From Chitinophaga pinensis (GTDB lineage Bacteria > Bacteroidota > Bacteroidia > 2-12-FULL-35-15), in NCBI GenBank assembly GCA_945885475.1, contig CAMCYR010000003.1:1-64000 (forward strand): a stretch of 64,000 bases of DNA, in the 5' to 3' direction. Positions within the stretch are counted from its first letter, which is position 1. The number at the start of each line of letters is the position of its first letter. Of this stretch, positions 39,670 through 50,192 are shown in pieces. The position numbers were made by a program, and so were the translations under genes. The notes below the pieces were generated by a model that did no database searches, was not told the origin of the DNA, and worked only from the letters and a program-made list of their open reading frames with translations.

Positions 39670-41142
39670 ATGCAAAACAAACTTATCATCTATAATACCC
39701 TTTCACGTTCAAAAGAAAAATTTACAGCAATCACTCCTGGAATGGTTGGACTTTATGTTTGCGGACCAACCGTTTATAGCGATGTACACTTAGGCAATTG
39801 CCGCACATTTATTTCTTTCGATCTCATATACCGCTATTTGGTATTTATTGGATTTAAAGTACGTTATGTCAGAAACATCACTGATGCCGGGCATCTGGAA
39901 GGTGATAGAGATGAAGGCGATGACAAGTTTGCAAAAAAAGCAAAACTGGAGCAGTTGGAACCAATGGAAATTGTACAGAAATACACACTTGGCTTTCATG
40001 ATGTAATGCGTGAATTCAACTCGTTACCGCCAAGTATTGAACCAACTGCAACAGGACATATTTGCGAACAGATCGAGATGATCAAAATGATCATTGAGAA
40101 AGGATATGCATATGTTAAAAACGGAACCGTTTATTTTGATGTAGAAAGATACAATACTGAATTCTCATATGGTCAATTAACGAATCGTAAGCTAGATGAG
40201 TTATTGGAAGGTACGCGGGAATTAAGCGGTCAGGATGAGAAAAAGGGACGATTGGATTTTGCATTATGGATTCAGGCAAAATCTGAAACCCTTATGAAGT
40301 GGCCATCTCCTTGGGGATGGGGATTTCCGGGTTGGCATATCGAATGTTCAGCAATGAGCAGTAAATACTTGGGAGATACCTTTGATATTCATGGTGGAGG
40401 AATGGATCTTCAGGCAACACATCACACCAATGAAATTGCGCAATCACAAGCCTGCAATCACAAAGCACCCGTAAATTATTGGATGCATACAAATATGCTA
40501 ACGGTGAATGGAGTCCGCATGTCGAAATCTGCCGGCAATGGATTCTTACCCAGTGAATTATTTACGGGTGACCATCCTTTACTTGAAAAGGGATACAGTC
40601 CGATGGCTGTCAGGTTTTTCATGATGCAAACGCACTATAGAAGTACCTTAGATTTTTCAAATGAAGCATTGCAGGCATCAGAAAAAGGTTATGCCCGTTT
40701 AATGACATCGATTAAAACATTAGAGAACTTAAAGACTTCGAACACATCAACATCCGATATTAACGAACTCGAACAAAAATGTTTCGAGGCAATGAATGAT
40801 GATTTCAACGCACCGATTTTAGTTGCAAACTTATTTGAAGGCGCACGCATCATTAATTCTGTAAACGATGGCAAAGAAACGATCACGGCCGATGACCTTT
40901 CGCTATTAAAAACAATCATGCATAATTTTGTTTTTGACGTATTGGGATTAAAATCTGAACAGTCAAATTCATTAACAGATAAAGCATTGCAAGGTGTTAT
41001 GGAAGTGATCTTAGAGATCCGTAAAGAGGTGAAGGCTAAAAAAGATTTTGCAGCATCAGATAAATTACGTGATGACCTGAACAAACTTAACATTGTTATT
41101 AAAGACACAAAAGATGGTGCTACTTGGTCGATACAAGAATAG
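39670..41142 (+). CDS. cysS: Cysteinyl-tRNA synthetase
   Basis: [44 protein letters not shown]. Confidence 0.97.
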   Translation: MQNKLIIYNTLSRSKEKFTAITPGMVGLYVCGPTVYSDVHLGNCRTFISFDLIYRYLVFIGFKVRYVRNITDAGHLEGDRDEGDDKFAKKAKLEQLEPMEIVQKYTLGFHDVMREFNSLPPSIEPTATGHICEQIEMIKMIIEKGYAYVKNGTVYFDVERYNTEFSYGQLTNRKLDELLEGTRELSGQDEKKGRLDFALWIQAKSETLMKWPSPWGWGFPGWHIECSAMSSKYLGDTFDIHGGGMDLQATHHTNEIAQSQACNHKAPVNYWMHTNMLTVNGVRMSKSAGNGFLPSELFTGDHPLLEKGYSPMAVRFFMMQTHYRSTLDFSNEALQASEKGYARLMTSIKTLENLKTSNTSTSDINELEQKCFEAMNDDFNAPILVANLFEGARIINSVNDGKETITADDLSLLKTIMHNFVFDVLGLKSEQSNSLTDKALQGVMEVILEIRKEVKAKKDFAASDKLRDDLNKLNIVIKDTKDGATWSIQE

Positions 41143-41157
41143 CGCACGACATACTCT

Positions 41158-42117
41158 TTGAAAAAAATACTAATCATACGTTTTAGCTCCATTGGCGACA
41201 TTGTTTTAACAACGCCTGTCCTGCGTTGCTTGAAACTCCAAGTCGGCGCTGAAATACATTTCCTTACCAAACAGTCATTCAAAGGACTTTTAGAAAACAA
41301 TCCATACATCACAAAAATTCACACCATCGAAAAGAGTGTGAAAGAAGTAATGGCACAGCTTCAAAATGAACAATTCGATTTTGTGGTGGATCTTCACAAC
41401 AACATCCGCTCTATCCAAACCAAAAAAGCGTTGAGTAAACCTTCCGCTGCATTTAAAAAATTAAATTTTCATAAATGGATTCTGGTAAATTTCAAGATCA
41501 ACAAAATGCCCGCGGAACATATTGTTGACAGATACCTGGATACAGTTGAAGCATTTGGAATCAGGAATGACAATAAAGGACTTGATTATTTTATTCCTGC
41601 GAAAGAAGAAGTACAAACTTCCAGCTTGCCTGAAAGTCATCAAAAGGGATATATCGGTTTTGTGATTGGAGCAAAACATTTTACGAAACAATTGCCGGTT
41701 GAAAAAATAATTTCGATCTGCAAAAAAATAAATAAGCCCATTATTCTATTAGGTGGAAAAGAAGATGCAGCGCGGGCTGAAATGATTGAAAGAGCTGTTG
41801 GAGAAAACATTTTTAATGCCTGCGGCAAATACAGTTTAAATCAATCAGCATCACTTATAAAACAGGCAATAAAGATTATCACACACGACACGGGACTAAT
41901 GCATATTGCAGCTGCATTCAAAAAAGAAATCATTTCTGTTTGGGGAAACACGGTTCCGGCATTCGGCTTCAGCCCTTACCTACCCGATCCGAATTCAAGC
42001 ATAGTGGAAGTAAAAAACTTATCCTGCCGGCCTTGTTCAAAGATCGGCTACGACAAATGCCCGAAGGGTCATTTTAAATGCATGATGGAAATTGATGAGC
42101 AAGCTTTTATGTTATAA
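41158..42117 (+). CDS. GT9-family glycosyltransferase (heptosyltransferase-like), TTG start
   Basis: KKILIIRFSSIGDIVLTTPVLRCLK; ITHDTGLMHIAAAFKKEIISVWG. Confidence 0.93.
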   Translation: MKKILIIRFSSIGDIVLTTPVLRCLKLQVGAEIHFLTKQSFKGLLENNPYITKIHTIEKSVKEVMAQLQNEQFDFVVDLHNNIRSIQTKKALSKPSAAFKKLNFHKWILVNFKINKMPAEHIVDRYLDTVEAFGIRNDNKGLDYFIPAKEEVQTSSLPESHQKGYIGFVIGAKHFTKQLPVEKIISICKKINKPIILLGGKEDAARAEMIERAVGENIFNACGKYSLNQSASLIKQAIKIITHDTGLMHIAAAFKKEIISVWGNTVPAFGFSPYLPDPNSSIVEVKNLSCRPCSKIGYDKCPKGHFKCMMEIDEQAFML

Positions 42118-42182
42118 CAAGAAATAATCTTAGGGGTTTAAGTGGTTAAAACTAAAAAAAGCAGATGTATTGCGGGGGACAT

Positions 42183-42692
42183 CTAGGCAAACAGCGCTTT
42201 CAGCTCCGTAGCTTCAGTCGGTTTCATTTTACCGGCCAAGATCAAACTTAATTGCTTTCTGCGCAATGCACCTTCATATCGCGCTTTTTCCTCATCCGTT
42301 TCAGGGTTTACTTCCGGCACAGGCAAGGGAGATCCATTTTGATCAACCGCGACAAACGTATAAATGGCTTCATTCGCTTTCACTTTTTCTCCCGTAACAT
42401 GATCTTCCACCCACACATCAATAAATACTTCCATAGAAGAGGTAAAAGCACGGGAAACTTTGGCTTCCAGCGTAACCAAACTTGCGTGCTTGATCGGTAT
42501 ATTGAAAGAAACATTATTCACCGAGGCCGTAACCACTACCCGCTTACAATGCCGGTGAGCTGCAATAGAAGAGACAATATCCATCCACTGCAATAGCTGT
42601 CCTCCAAATAAATTCCCCAATGTATTGGTATCATTCGGCAGCACTATTTGTGTTTGAATGGTTAATGATTCCTTCGGTGTTTTTGCTTTCAT
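42183..42692 (-). CDS. Acyl-CoA thioesterase, hotdog fold
   Basis: LPNDTNTLGNLFGGQLLQWMDIVSSIAAHRHC. Confidence 0.93.
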   Translation of the reverse strand: MKAKTPKESLTIQTQIVLPNDTNTLGNLFGGQLLQWMDIVSSIAAHRHCKRVVVTASVNNVSFNIPIKHASLVTLEAKVSRAFTSSMEVFIDVWVEDHVTGEKVKANEAIYTFVAVDQNGSPLPVPEVNPETDEEKARYEGALRRKQLSLILAGKMKPTEATELKALFA

Positions 42693-42747
42693 TATGCTAA
42701 TTATTATTTTGCAAAGATATGAGTATCTTTACCAAAAATTTAAAAGA

Positions 42748-43314
42748 ATGGATAATTTATTTAAATACGCGCTGGCATTGCATATAATCTTTATTGTAAC
42801 TTGGTTTGCCGGCTTGTTCTATATTGTTCGTCTTTTTATTTATCATACGGAGGCGGAACAAAAAATGGAGCCTGAGCGATCTATTCTTCAGGCACAATAC
42901 AAAATCATGGAAAAACGTTTATGGTACGGCATTACATGGCCTTCGATGATCATAACGCTGATAATGGGACCTTGGGTTATGAGTTACAATTTCTCCTATT
43001 ACATCACCTCAGCTTATTTTATTCTTAAACTTTGTTTTGTTGCAGCACTTGTTTTATATCATTTGCAATGTCATGTGATGTTCAAACAACTTCAGAACAA
43101 CATTGTAAAACACAGCTCTTTTAAATTACGTTTATGGAATGAAGTTGCAACGGTTCTTTTGTTCGCGATTGTATTTCTGATTGTCCTTAAAAGCAATGCA
43201 GGATTTGTTTGGGGAATGCTTGGACTTATTATTTTTTCGGCAACATTAATGCTCGCGATTCAGATCTATAAAAAGAGCAGAGATAAAAGCAGTAACGAAA
43301 AGGAAATTAATTAG
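42748..43314 (+). CDS. hemJ: Protoporphyrinogen oxidase HemJ/CopD-like membrane protein
   Basis: ALHIIFIVTWFAGLFYIVRLFIYHTEA...LWYGITWPSMIITLIMGPWVM; start refined to MDNLFKYALAL. Confidence 0.85.
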   Translation: MDNLFKYALALHIIFIVTWFAGLFYIVRLFIYHTEAEQKMEPERSILQAQYKIMEKRLWYGITWPSMIITLIMGPWVMSYNFSYYITSAYFILKLCFVAALVLYHLQCHVMFKQLQNNIVKHSSFKLRLWNEVATVLLFAIVFLIVLKSNAGFVWGMLGLIIFSATLMLAIQIYKKSRDKSSNEKEIN

Positions 43315-43364
43315 CAGAGAAGCTTTTAGGTAATATTACTGAATCAAGATCAATCAATGCAATT

Positions 43365-44372
43365 TTAATTTCTATACAACCAGGCATTGGGTTGCACTTT
43401 ACGAAGTGAATTCAATTCCGTCAAGGCATCTTTGCGAGTAGCAAAATCACCACAACTTACTACATATAAACCTTTATTATTTTTTCCGATAATTGCTGCA
43501 CTCAAATTTTCGGCTTGTAGGGATTGAACAAATTTTACAGCGTTTTCTTCAACCTGAAAACAACCGGCTACTAAATGAAAGTTAAATTCTAAATGGATGT
43601 TATTCACTTCAACAGTTGTAGTATCAGGAACAACTGCTTCAACCAACGTTGCAGCAACGGCTTGAGTAACCGAATCGGTCACAGCAAGTTTTATTGCAGT
43701 TGTATCGTTATACGCTGCAGCCTCAGCACTTGTTTTTAATTCGGGAAGTACCATTTCTTTTTTTGCAAAAGGATTAATGTTTGCATAATTGATGTTCTTC
43801 AGCAAATCTGTTTTAAATGGAATCCAGATTAAGGCAGCTAAAACTGGAACTATTAAAGCAATTGCGACAAGTCTTTTTACACTCCGTTTCTTTTTCTCTA
43901 CAGGGATTGCTCCTCTGTCTTTAAACTCTTTCTCGATACGCTTAGTAATCGTATCACGCTTAACAGCAGGAGAATTAAAGGATGACAGACCGAATGAATC
44001 GAGAAGAAAATTAGTTGGAGCAGGTTCAAATTGAATATTCCTTTCAACATCAAAATACAAAGTACCAACATCATCGATCGTAACTTTTGCCCCACTCTTC
44101 AGTTGTACATTCACTTCCTTCACAAAATAATGGATATATTTCAATGCTTCTGAATATGACTTCTTTTCAAAAGATGCGATCTGATGAGCCAATAAGCCAT
44201 CATTATTTTTCAGATTGATATTAAAAACTATACTTTTTGAAGGAGGAGAAAAGGTATGCTGAGAAGGATGAATCTTTGCTGGCGCATAATTCGCCACAAA
44301 CCCACCTAAATCGGGAACGATCACACAATTGTGGTCATATAATAATTCGCCAATATGTTTTTCTACGTTCAT
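43365..44372 (-). CDS. CCDC81-type HU domain protein with TM segment and C-terminal SPOR domain
   Basis: HIGELLYDHNCVIVPDLGGFVANYAPA; TM LVAIALIVPVLAALIWIPF; FHLVAGCFQVEENAVKFVQSLQ...YVVSCGDFATRKDALTEL. Confidence 0.88.
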   Translation of the reverse strand: MNVEKHIGELLYDHNCVIVPDLGGFVANYAPAKIHPSQHTFSPPSKSIVFNINLKNNDGLLAHQIASFEKKSYSEALKYIHYFVKEVNVQLKSGAKVTIDDVGTLYFDVERNIQFEPAPTNFLLDSFGLSSFNSPAVKRDTITKRIEKEFKDRGAIPVEKKKRSVKRLVAIALIVPVLAALIWIPFKTDLLKNINYANINPFAKKEMVLPELKTSAEAAAYNDTTAIKLAVTDSVTQAVAATLVEAVVPDTTTVEVNNIHLEFNFHLVAGCFQVEENAVKFVQSLQAENLSAAIIGKNNKGLYVVSCGDFATRKDALTELNSLRKVQPNAWLYRN

Positions 44373-44520
44373 TTCTATTCAAAAAAATAAGATTCAGTCA
44401 TTCACAATTTTCGACTTTGATTTAAAATAAAATTCGAAATCTTCTTTCGAATACAGTCGAGAAAGGTTACAATTCAAAAGTTCATCCGAACTCTTTTAAA
44501 AGTAATTGCTAGTGGTAAAT

Positions 44521-45258
44521 TTACAAAAATTTAGTTAGTTTTTTAAGATCTTCAGGAGCATCTACCGCAACACTCTCAAAATCAGTTAACTCGACTTTAA
44601 TTTTATATCCGTTTTCAAGCCAGCGGAGCTGTTCAAGAGATTCGGCAAGTTCTAATGAAGATGGTTTTAGGCGCGTAATTTCGTTAAGGATACTGGTACG
44701 GTATGCATAAATACCGATGTGCTTGTAAAAAGTAAAATTTTTGAGCCATTCCTGCTGTTCTTTCCCTCTGATAGCGGGGATTATCTGGCGGCTGAAAAGC
44801 ATCGCTTCTTTCTGCGCATTCAGAACGACCTTTGGAATATTTAAATTAAACAGCTCTTCTTCCGTTTTGATTATTTTAACCAGTGTCGCGATTTGTGTGT
44901 CGGCAGAACGAAAGCAAGAAGCAACCAGATCAATCTGTTCGGGCTGAATGAAAGGTTCATCCCCTTGAATGTTTATCACCAGATCAGCATCGGGGCAAAA
45001 TGTATTTACCGCTTCAAAACACCTGTCGGTTCCACTTTGGTGCATTTCACTTGTCATCACAACTTTTCCACCGAATGATTTTACATGTAAAACAATACGT
45101 TCATCATCGGTGGCTACCACCACATCGGTGAGTATTTTCGACTTTTTTGCCTGAAGATATACGCGTTCAATCATTGATTTTCCAGCAATATCAATTAACG
45201 GTTTCGCAGGGAAACGGGTAGAGGCATAACGCGCGGGAATAATTCCAATGATTTTCAT
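44521..45258 (-). CDS. kdsB: 3-deoxy-manno-octulosonate cytidylyltransferase
   Basis: IIPARYASTRFPAKPLIDIAGKSMIERVY; INIQGDEPFI. Confidence 0.96.
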   Translation of the reverse strand: MKIIGIIPARYASTRFPAKPLIDIAGKSMIERVYLQAKKSKILTDVVVATDDERIVLHVKSFGGKVVMTSEMHQSGTDRCFEAVNTFCPDADLVINIQGDEPFIQPEQIDLVASCFRSADTQIATLVKIIKTEEELFNLNIPKVVLNAQKEAMLFSRQIIPAIRGKEQQEWLKNFTFYKHIGIYAYRTSILNEITRLKPSSLELAESLEQLRWLENGYKIKVELTDFESVAVDAPEDLKKLTKFL

Positions 45259-45378
45259 AACAAACTGTATTTAATATACCACCGCATCAGCGCAGGCGCT
45301 GCGAATTTACTGATTTAATTTCACCTGAAGCATTGATAAATTAAAGAATTTAAGGTCTTTTTTTATTAAATTCGACAC

Positions 45379-46230
45379 GTGAAATTTGTAAGAACATTTG
45401 TATTTATTCTGGGAATAACACTTTTTGTTGGAAGCTCTGCGCATAAAAAAAGCATGTCGTGCCGGGAAATCATCGAACACATGCTCGATAGTATAAAAAA
45501 CATCAAAACGCAAGCATGCAGTATAAAAGCCACCGAGCGCATAGGCAAAAGCATTCTGATTGCTGAATGCTACATCAAAATAAATGTGAGTCCACGTAAA
45601 ATATATTTCCACAGTCCGGAAAAGGGTGTTGAATTATTATGGGTGGAAGGCACAAACAAAGGCAATGCCTTGGTTCATTCTAAAACAATTCCGCTGATGA
45701 ATTTTGATTTAGACCCCTACGGAAGTATTCTCAGAAAAGATCAGCACCATACGCTATTTGACCTTGGTTCCCCTTATATAGGAATAACCATAGCAAATAC
45801 AATCTTAAAAGCACCGAAAGACTTCGACAAACACTTTACATATGCCGGAACGCTTATCTGGAACAACAGAGAATGCTATCAGATAATTGTCAGTTACCCC
45901 GATTATAAATACATCGAATATATTACAAAAAGGGGAGAAACAGTAAACAGCATTGCGCATAAGCTAAGCACCAGCGATTACAAGATCCGCTACAAAAACG
46001 ACCTTTCCAGTTATTTTGGATCCATTAAAGAAGGTAAAAAATTGACGATACCAATCCCCTATTCGAACAAAGCCATCATGTACATCGATAAAAAAACGTA
46101 TATACCCATCAGTATTACGGTATACGATGAAGAGGGGCTTTATGAGGCCTATGAATTCACTTCAATGCGTGTCAATCCGACTTTCAAGTCAGATGAATTT
46201 TTGAAAAGCTACAAAGGATATAATTTTTGA
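45379..46230 (+). CDS. DUF1571-like secreted protein with internal LysM-like segment (GTG start)
   Basis: LNVSP(R)KIYF...LDPYGSILRKDQHHTL; LysM-like YITKRGETVNSIAHKLSTSDYKIRYKN...IKEGKKLTIPIPYS. Confidence 0.8.
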   Translation: MKFVRTFVFILGITLFVGSSAHKKSMSCREIIEHMLDSIKNIKTQACSIKATERIGKSILIAECYIKINVSPRKIYFHSPEKGVELLWVEGTNKGNALVHSKTIPLMNFDLDPYGSILRKDQHHTLFDLGSPYIGITIANTILKAPKDFDKHFTYAGTLIWNNRECYQIIVSYPDYKYIEYITKRGETVNSIAHKLSTSDYKIRYKNDLSSYFGSIKEGKKLTIPIPYSNKAIMYIDKKTYIPISITVYDEEGLYEAYEFTSMRVNPTFKSDEFLKSYKGYNF

Positions 46231-46273
46231 TTCTCAATGTTAAATTAATTTTACTTTAAATTAAAAATGAGCG

Positions 46274-46281
46274 TATCTTTG
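46274..46281 (+). promoter_or_regulatory. TATCTTTG -7 box for the second DUF1571-like gene
   Basis: TAnnTTTG ~20 bp upstream of ATG 46302. Confidence 0.55.
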
Positions 46282-46301
46282 CAAACTATTTTATATTGAC
46301 A

Positions 46302-47168
46302 ATGAAATTAAGAATACAGCACATTTTTCTTTTATCTGCATTTTTTGTGATCAGTACTACGCTGATCTCCTTCCGTTATAAAAAATCGAACACGTTCTCG
46401 AACAACCGTGAATTGATCGATAATATTTTTGAAGCGGTAGATAATGTAAAAACGCTGCGATTCGACCTTCAGTGTAACGAACGTATTAAAGGCCGAATGA
46501 CGCATTACGAGTCAAAAGTTAAGCTGCAGGTATCTCCCCGGAAATTATATTTATCATTAAGAGGTCCGGAAGTACTTTGGATACAAGGACAAAACAATGG
46601 AAATGCTTTGGTTAATCCTGGGGCATTCCCTTACATGAATCTGAATCTTGACCCATACGGAGCATTAATGCGCAAAGACCAACACCATACCATTCACGAA
46701 ATGGGATTTCAATACCTTGCTGATGTTTTAAAAGATGGGATGAAACGTGTAGGCGATAAGCTCGATAAATATTTTGTAGTAGTTGGAGAAGAAAAATTAA
46801 ATGGACGCAATTGTCTCAAGCTCGCTATTACTTTTCCGGATTTTGCCTGGACAAGTTATACTGTAAAAAAAGGAGAAAACTTAACTTCAATCGCCAGAAA
46901 ACTAAGAGTGAGTGAATACATGGTATTGATGAATAACTCAAAAATAAGTTGGTACAATGATGTGAAAGAAGGTCAATCGATTCAGGTACCAAATGCTTAT
47001 GGAAAATTAACGATCTTGTTAATTGATAAAGAATATTTATTACCGGTCAGCAATAAAATTTTTGATGATAAGGGATTATACGAAACCTATGAATACCATA
47101 ATCTGGAAGTGAACACAATCATACTTCCCGAAGAATTCACAAAAGGATATAAAGAATATAATTTCTGA
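46302..47168 (+). CDS. DUF1571-like secreted protein with internal LysM-like segment (paralogue)
   Basis: LWIQGQNNGNALVNPGAFPYMNLNLDPYGALMRKDQHHTIHEMG; YTVKKGENLTSIARKLRVSEYMVLMNN...VKEGQSIQVPNAYG. Confidence 0.82.
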   Translation: MKLRIQHIFLLSAFFVISTTLISFRYKKSNTFSNNRELIDNIFEAVDNVKTLRFDLQCNERIKGRMTHYESKVKLQVSPRKLYLSLRGPEVLWIQGQNNGNALVNPGAFPYMNLNLDPYGALMRKDQHHTIHEMGFQYLADVLKDGMKRVGDKLDKYFVVVGEEKLNGRNCLKLAITFPDFAWTSYTVKKGENLTSIARKLRVSEYMVLMNNSKISWYNDVKEGQSIQVPNAYGKLTILLIDKEYLLPVSNKIFDDKGLYETYEYHNLEVNTIILPEEFTKGYKEYNF

Positions 47169-47226
47169 TCTTCCGACTTCATTCGAAATCAACATTCAAA
47201 TTATCACCTTAAGTAAAAAAGAGGGA

Positions 47227-50061
47227 TCAATGTGCTTCCAGCCAATTTTTGCCAACACCCATTCCCACTTCCATAGGAATCACTAAACCGGGAATTGCAT
47301 TTTTCATGCGGCTTTCAATGATCGGCTTCACAATTTCCAACTCTTCTTTCAACACATCAAATACCAATTCATCATGCACCTGCAAAAGCATTTTTGATTT
47401 GATTCCCATTGCGATAAAATCTTTTTGAATATTGATCATTGCGATTTTTAACATATCAGCAGCACTCCCCTGAATTGGAGAATTGATCGCATTCCTTTCG
47501 GCATATCCTCTCACTGTATGATTGCTTGAATTTATATCACGAAGATATCTTCTACGACCCATGATCGTTTCAACATATCCTTTTTCACGGGCTTGCTCAA
47601 TACTTTCATCCATATACGCTTTGATACGCGGATATTTTTCAAAATAATTTTCAATAATATTGGCGGCTTCTTTTCGGGGAATGTTCAAACGTTCGGATAA
47701 TCCGAAAGCCGATATTCCATAGATAATTCCAAAATTCACCATCTTAGCATTCCTACGCATATCAGCTGTTACTTCCTCCAAAGAAATATTGTAAACCTTT
47801 GCGGCTGTCGCTTTATGAATATCCTGTCCGGATTGAAATGCTTCTATCATACCTTCATCCTTACTAAGCTCTGCAATAATTCTTAATTCGATCTGAGAAT
47901 AATCGGCAGAAAGTAAAATATAATTTTCGTTACGGGCAACGAATGCCTTTCTGATCTCTCTACCTCTCTCGGTTCTGATCGGTATATTTTGCAGATTCGG
48001 ATTATCAGAGCTCAGTCGGCCCGTTACCGCTACTACCTGATTGTAAGAAGTATGAATTCTATTGGTTTGAGAATTAACCAATTCCGGTAAGGTATCTACG
48101 TAGGTGTTTTTCAATTTAACGAGTTCGCGGTAATCCAATATTTTAACTACAATCTCATGTTTACCAACGAGTTTCGCTAAAACTTCTTCACCGGTAGCAT
48201 ACTGGCCGGTTTTTGTCTTTTTAGGTTTCTCAGCAATCTGCAGCACATCGAATAAAATTTCACCTACCTGTTTAGGAGAAGAAACATTAAATGCTGTTCC
48301 ACCCAAGTGTTGGATCTCCTTCTCTACAATTAAAATATCTTTCTCTAATTCAACCGACAATTCTTTCAGTGCATTCTTGTCAAGAGCAATACCCTCTTCT
48401 TCCATCGCTGCAAGAACAGTAATCAGAGGAATTTCAATTTCCTCGAATAGTTTTTTTGTATTCGGCTCTGTCATCATTCCTTCAAACTTATTTTTTAGCT
48501 GAAGAGTAATATCGGCATCTTCGGAAGCATATTCTTTAATATCTTCTAAAGGAACATCACGCATATTCAATTGCCCCTTCCCTTTTTTACCGATCAGCGT
48601 TTCAATGGAAACGGGAGAATAGTTCAAATAGGTTTCAGCAAGAACATTCATATTGTGGCGCATTTCAGGCTGAATCAAAAAATGAGCGACCATGGTATCA
48701 AATAATTTACCTTTCAGTTGAACGTTGTATTTTCTTAAAATAGAAAGATCATATTTAATATTCTGACCGATAAGCGTACTGTTTTCATTTTCAAAAACAG
48801 GTTTGAATTCATCTACGATCAACTGTGCTTCCGTTTGATCTTGAGGAACAGGAATATAGAAAGCCTCTCCTGTTTTATAGGCAAAAGATAATCCAACCAG
48901 TTCGGCTGTATACGTATCTAAACCAGTCGTTTCTGTATCGAAACAAACCTCTTGTTGTTGAAGAAGTTCAGCAATCAATGCTGCTCTTTTTTCTTTTGTA
49001 TCGGCCAGTTGATAGGAATGGGCAACATCATGTATTGTGCTGAAATTTTTCGGAGCGTCGACAGCATCCTGAGTAAACACATCAAGCTCCGTTGCAACAC
49101 CAAACATATCTATTTGATCAGGATCGGATTTTTTTATTTTTAAGGCAGGCGACTTACCAACTTCTGTGCTAGCGGCAAGCGGTTCACCAAGAATCTGCTC
49201 TGCCAATCTTCTGAATTCAAGTTCAGTGAATAACTCTCTTAACGCTTCTCTGTTCGGCTCTTCGATCTCCAACGCTTTTTCATCCAGCTCAACAGGAACA
49301 TCACAAATAATGGTTGCAAGCCATTTTGATTGAATGGCCATTTCCTTATTCAGTTCAACTTTTTCTTTTAATTTCCCTTTGAGTTTATCAGTATTCAACA
49401 ATAGATTTTCAATGGTGCCAAAATCTTTCACAAGCTGAATGGCTGTTTTTTCTCCCACTCCAGGGATACCCGGAATATTATCCACTTTATCACCCATCAA
49501 TCCTAAAATATCGATCAGCTGATCCACATTTTGAATATCCCATTTTTTACAAACCTCGGCAGTACCCATAATTTCAGCACCATTTCCCATTCGTGCCGGT
49601 TTATAGATAAAAATATTTTCTGAAACCAACTGTCCGTAATCTTTATCCGGAGTCATCATATAGGTAGTGAAGCCTTGCTTTTCGGCAAGTTTAGCAAGCG
49701 TACCGATCACATCATCCGCCTCAAAACCGGCTTTAGAAATAACTGGAATATTAAATCCTTCAATTACTTTAATTATATAGGGAATGGCCAATGCAAGGTC
49801 CTCGGGCATTTCTTCGCGGTTGGCTTTGTATTCGGTAAATTCAATATGACGGACGGTTTGTTCGGGAGTATCAAAAACGACGGCAATGTGAGTAGGTTTT
49901 TCTTTTTTCAGAACTTCCAACAGCGTATTCGTGAAGCCTAGAACAGCGGAGGTATTTAATCCTTTAGAATTTATACGGTGATTGTTTGCAAAAGCAAAAT
50001 AAGCACGATAAATGAGGGCAAAAGCATCTAATAAAAAAAGTTTTTTATTGTTTTCAGGCAT
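47227..50061 (-). CDS. polA: DNA polymerase I
   Basis: 5' nuclease GLMGDKVDNIPGIPGVGEKTA; 3'-5' exo FDTETTGLD; polymerase LSADYSQIELRI, RRNAKMVNFGIIYG, LLQVHDELVFDV. Confidence 0.98.
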   Translation of the reverse strand: MPENNKKLFLLDAFALIYRAYFAFANNHRINSKGLNTSAVLGFTNTLLEVLKKEKPTHIAVVFDTPEQTVRHIEFTEYKANREEMPEDLALAIPYIIKVIEGFNIPVISKAGFEADDVIGTLAKLAEKQGFTTYMMTPDKDYGQLVSENIFIYKPARMGNGAEIMGTAEVCKKWDIQNVDQLIDILGLMGDKVDNIPGIPGVGEKTAIQLVKDFGTIENLLLNTDKLKGKLKEKVELNKEMAIQSKWLATIICDVPVELDEKALEIEEPNREALRELFTELEFRRLAEQILGEPLAASTEVGKSPALKIKKSDPDQIDMFGVATELDVFTQDAVDAPKNFSTIHDVAHSYQLADTKEKRAALIAELLQQQEVCFDTETTGLDTYTAELVGLSFAYKTGEAFYIPVPQDQTEAQLIVDEFKPVFENENSTLIGQNIKYDLSILRKYNVQLKGKLFDTMVAHFLIQPEMRHNMNVLAETYLNYSPVSIETLIGKKGKGQLNMRDVPLEDIKEYASEDADITLQLKNKFEGMMTEPNTKKLFEEIEIPLITVLAAMEEEGIALDKNALKELSVELEKDILIVEKEIQHLGGTAFNVSSPKQVGEILFDVLQIAEKPKKTKTGQYATGEEVLAKLVGKHEIVVKILDYRELVKLKNTYVDTLPELVNSQTNRIHTSYNQVVAVTGRLSSDNPNLQNIPIRTERGREIRKAFVARNENYILLSADYSQIELRIIAELSKDEGMIEAFQSGQDIHKATAAKVYNISLEEVTADMRRNAKMVNFGIIYGISAFGLSERLNIPRKEAANIIENYFEKYPRIKAYMDESIEQAREKGYVETIMGRRRYLRDINSSNHTVRGYAERNAINSPIQGSAADMLKIAMINIQKDFIAMGIKSKMLLQVHDELVFDVLKEELEIVKPIIESRMKNAIPGLVIPMEVGMGVGKNWLEAH

Positions 50062-50143
50062 AACAAATTATGAATTTAAATATTTCATAAAAATAGCCGA
50101 AAAATCCCAGTAAGCGAGAACTGTTTAAAAGTATTTTGGAAAT

Positions 50144-50170
50144 AAAAAAGCTAGGAGAAATTCTCCCGGC
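50144..50170 (-). terminator. Possible terminator of the 50193 gene
   Basis: GGAGAA-A/T-TTCTCC core hairpin with CTTTTTTATTT on the minus strand. Confidence 0.45.
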
Positions 50171-50192
50171 ACCTGTAAAATGAATTATTCAA

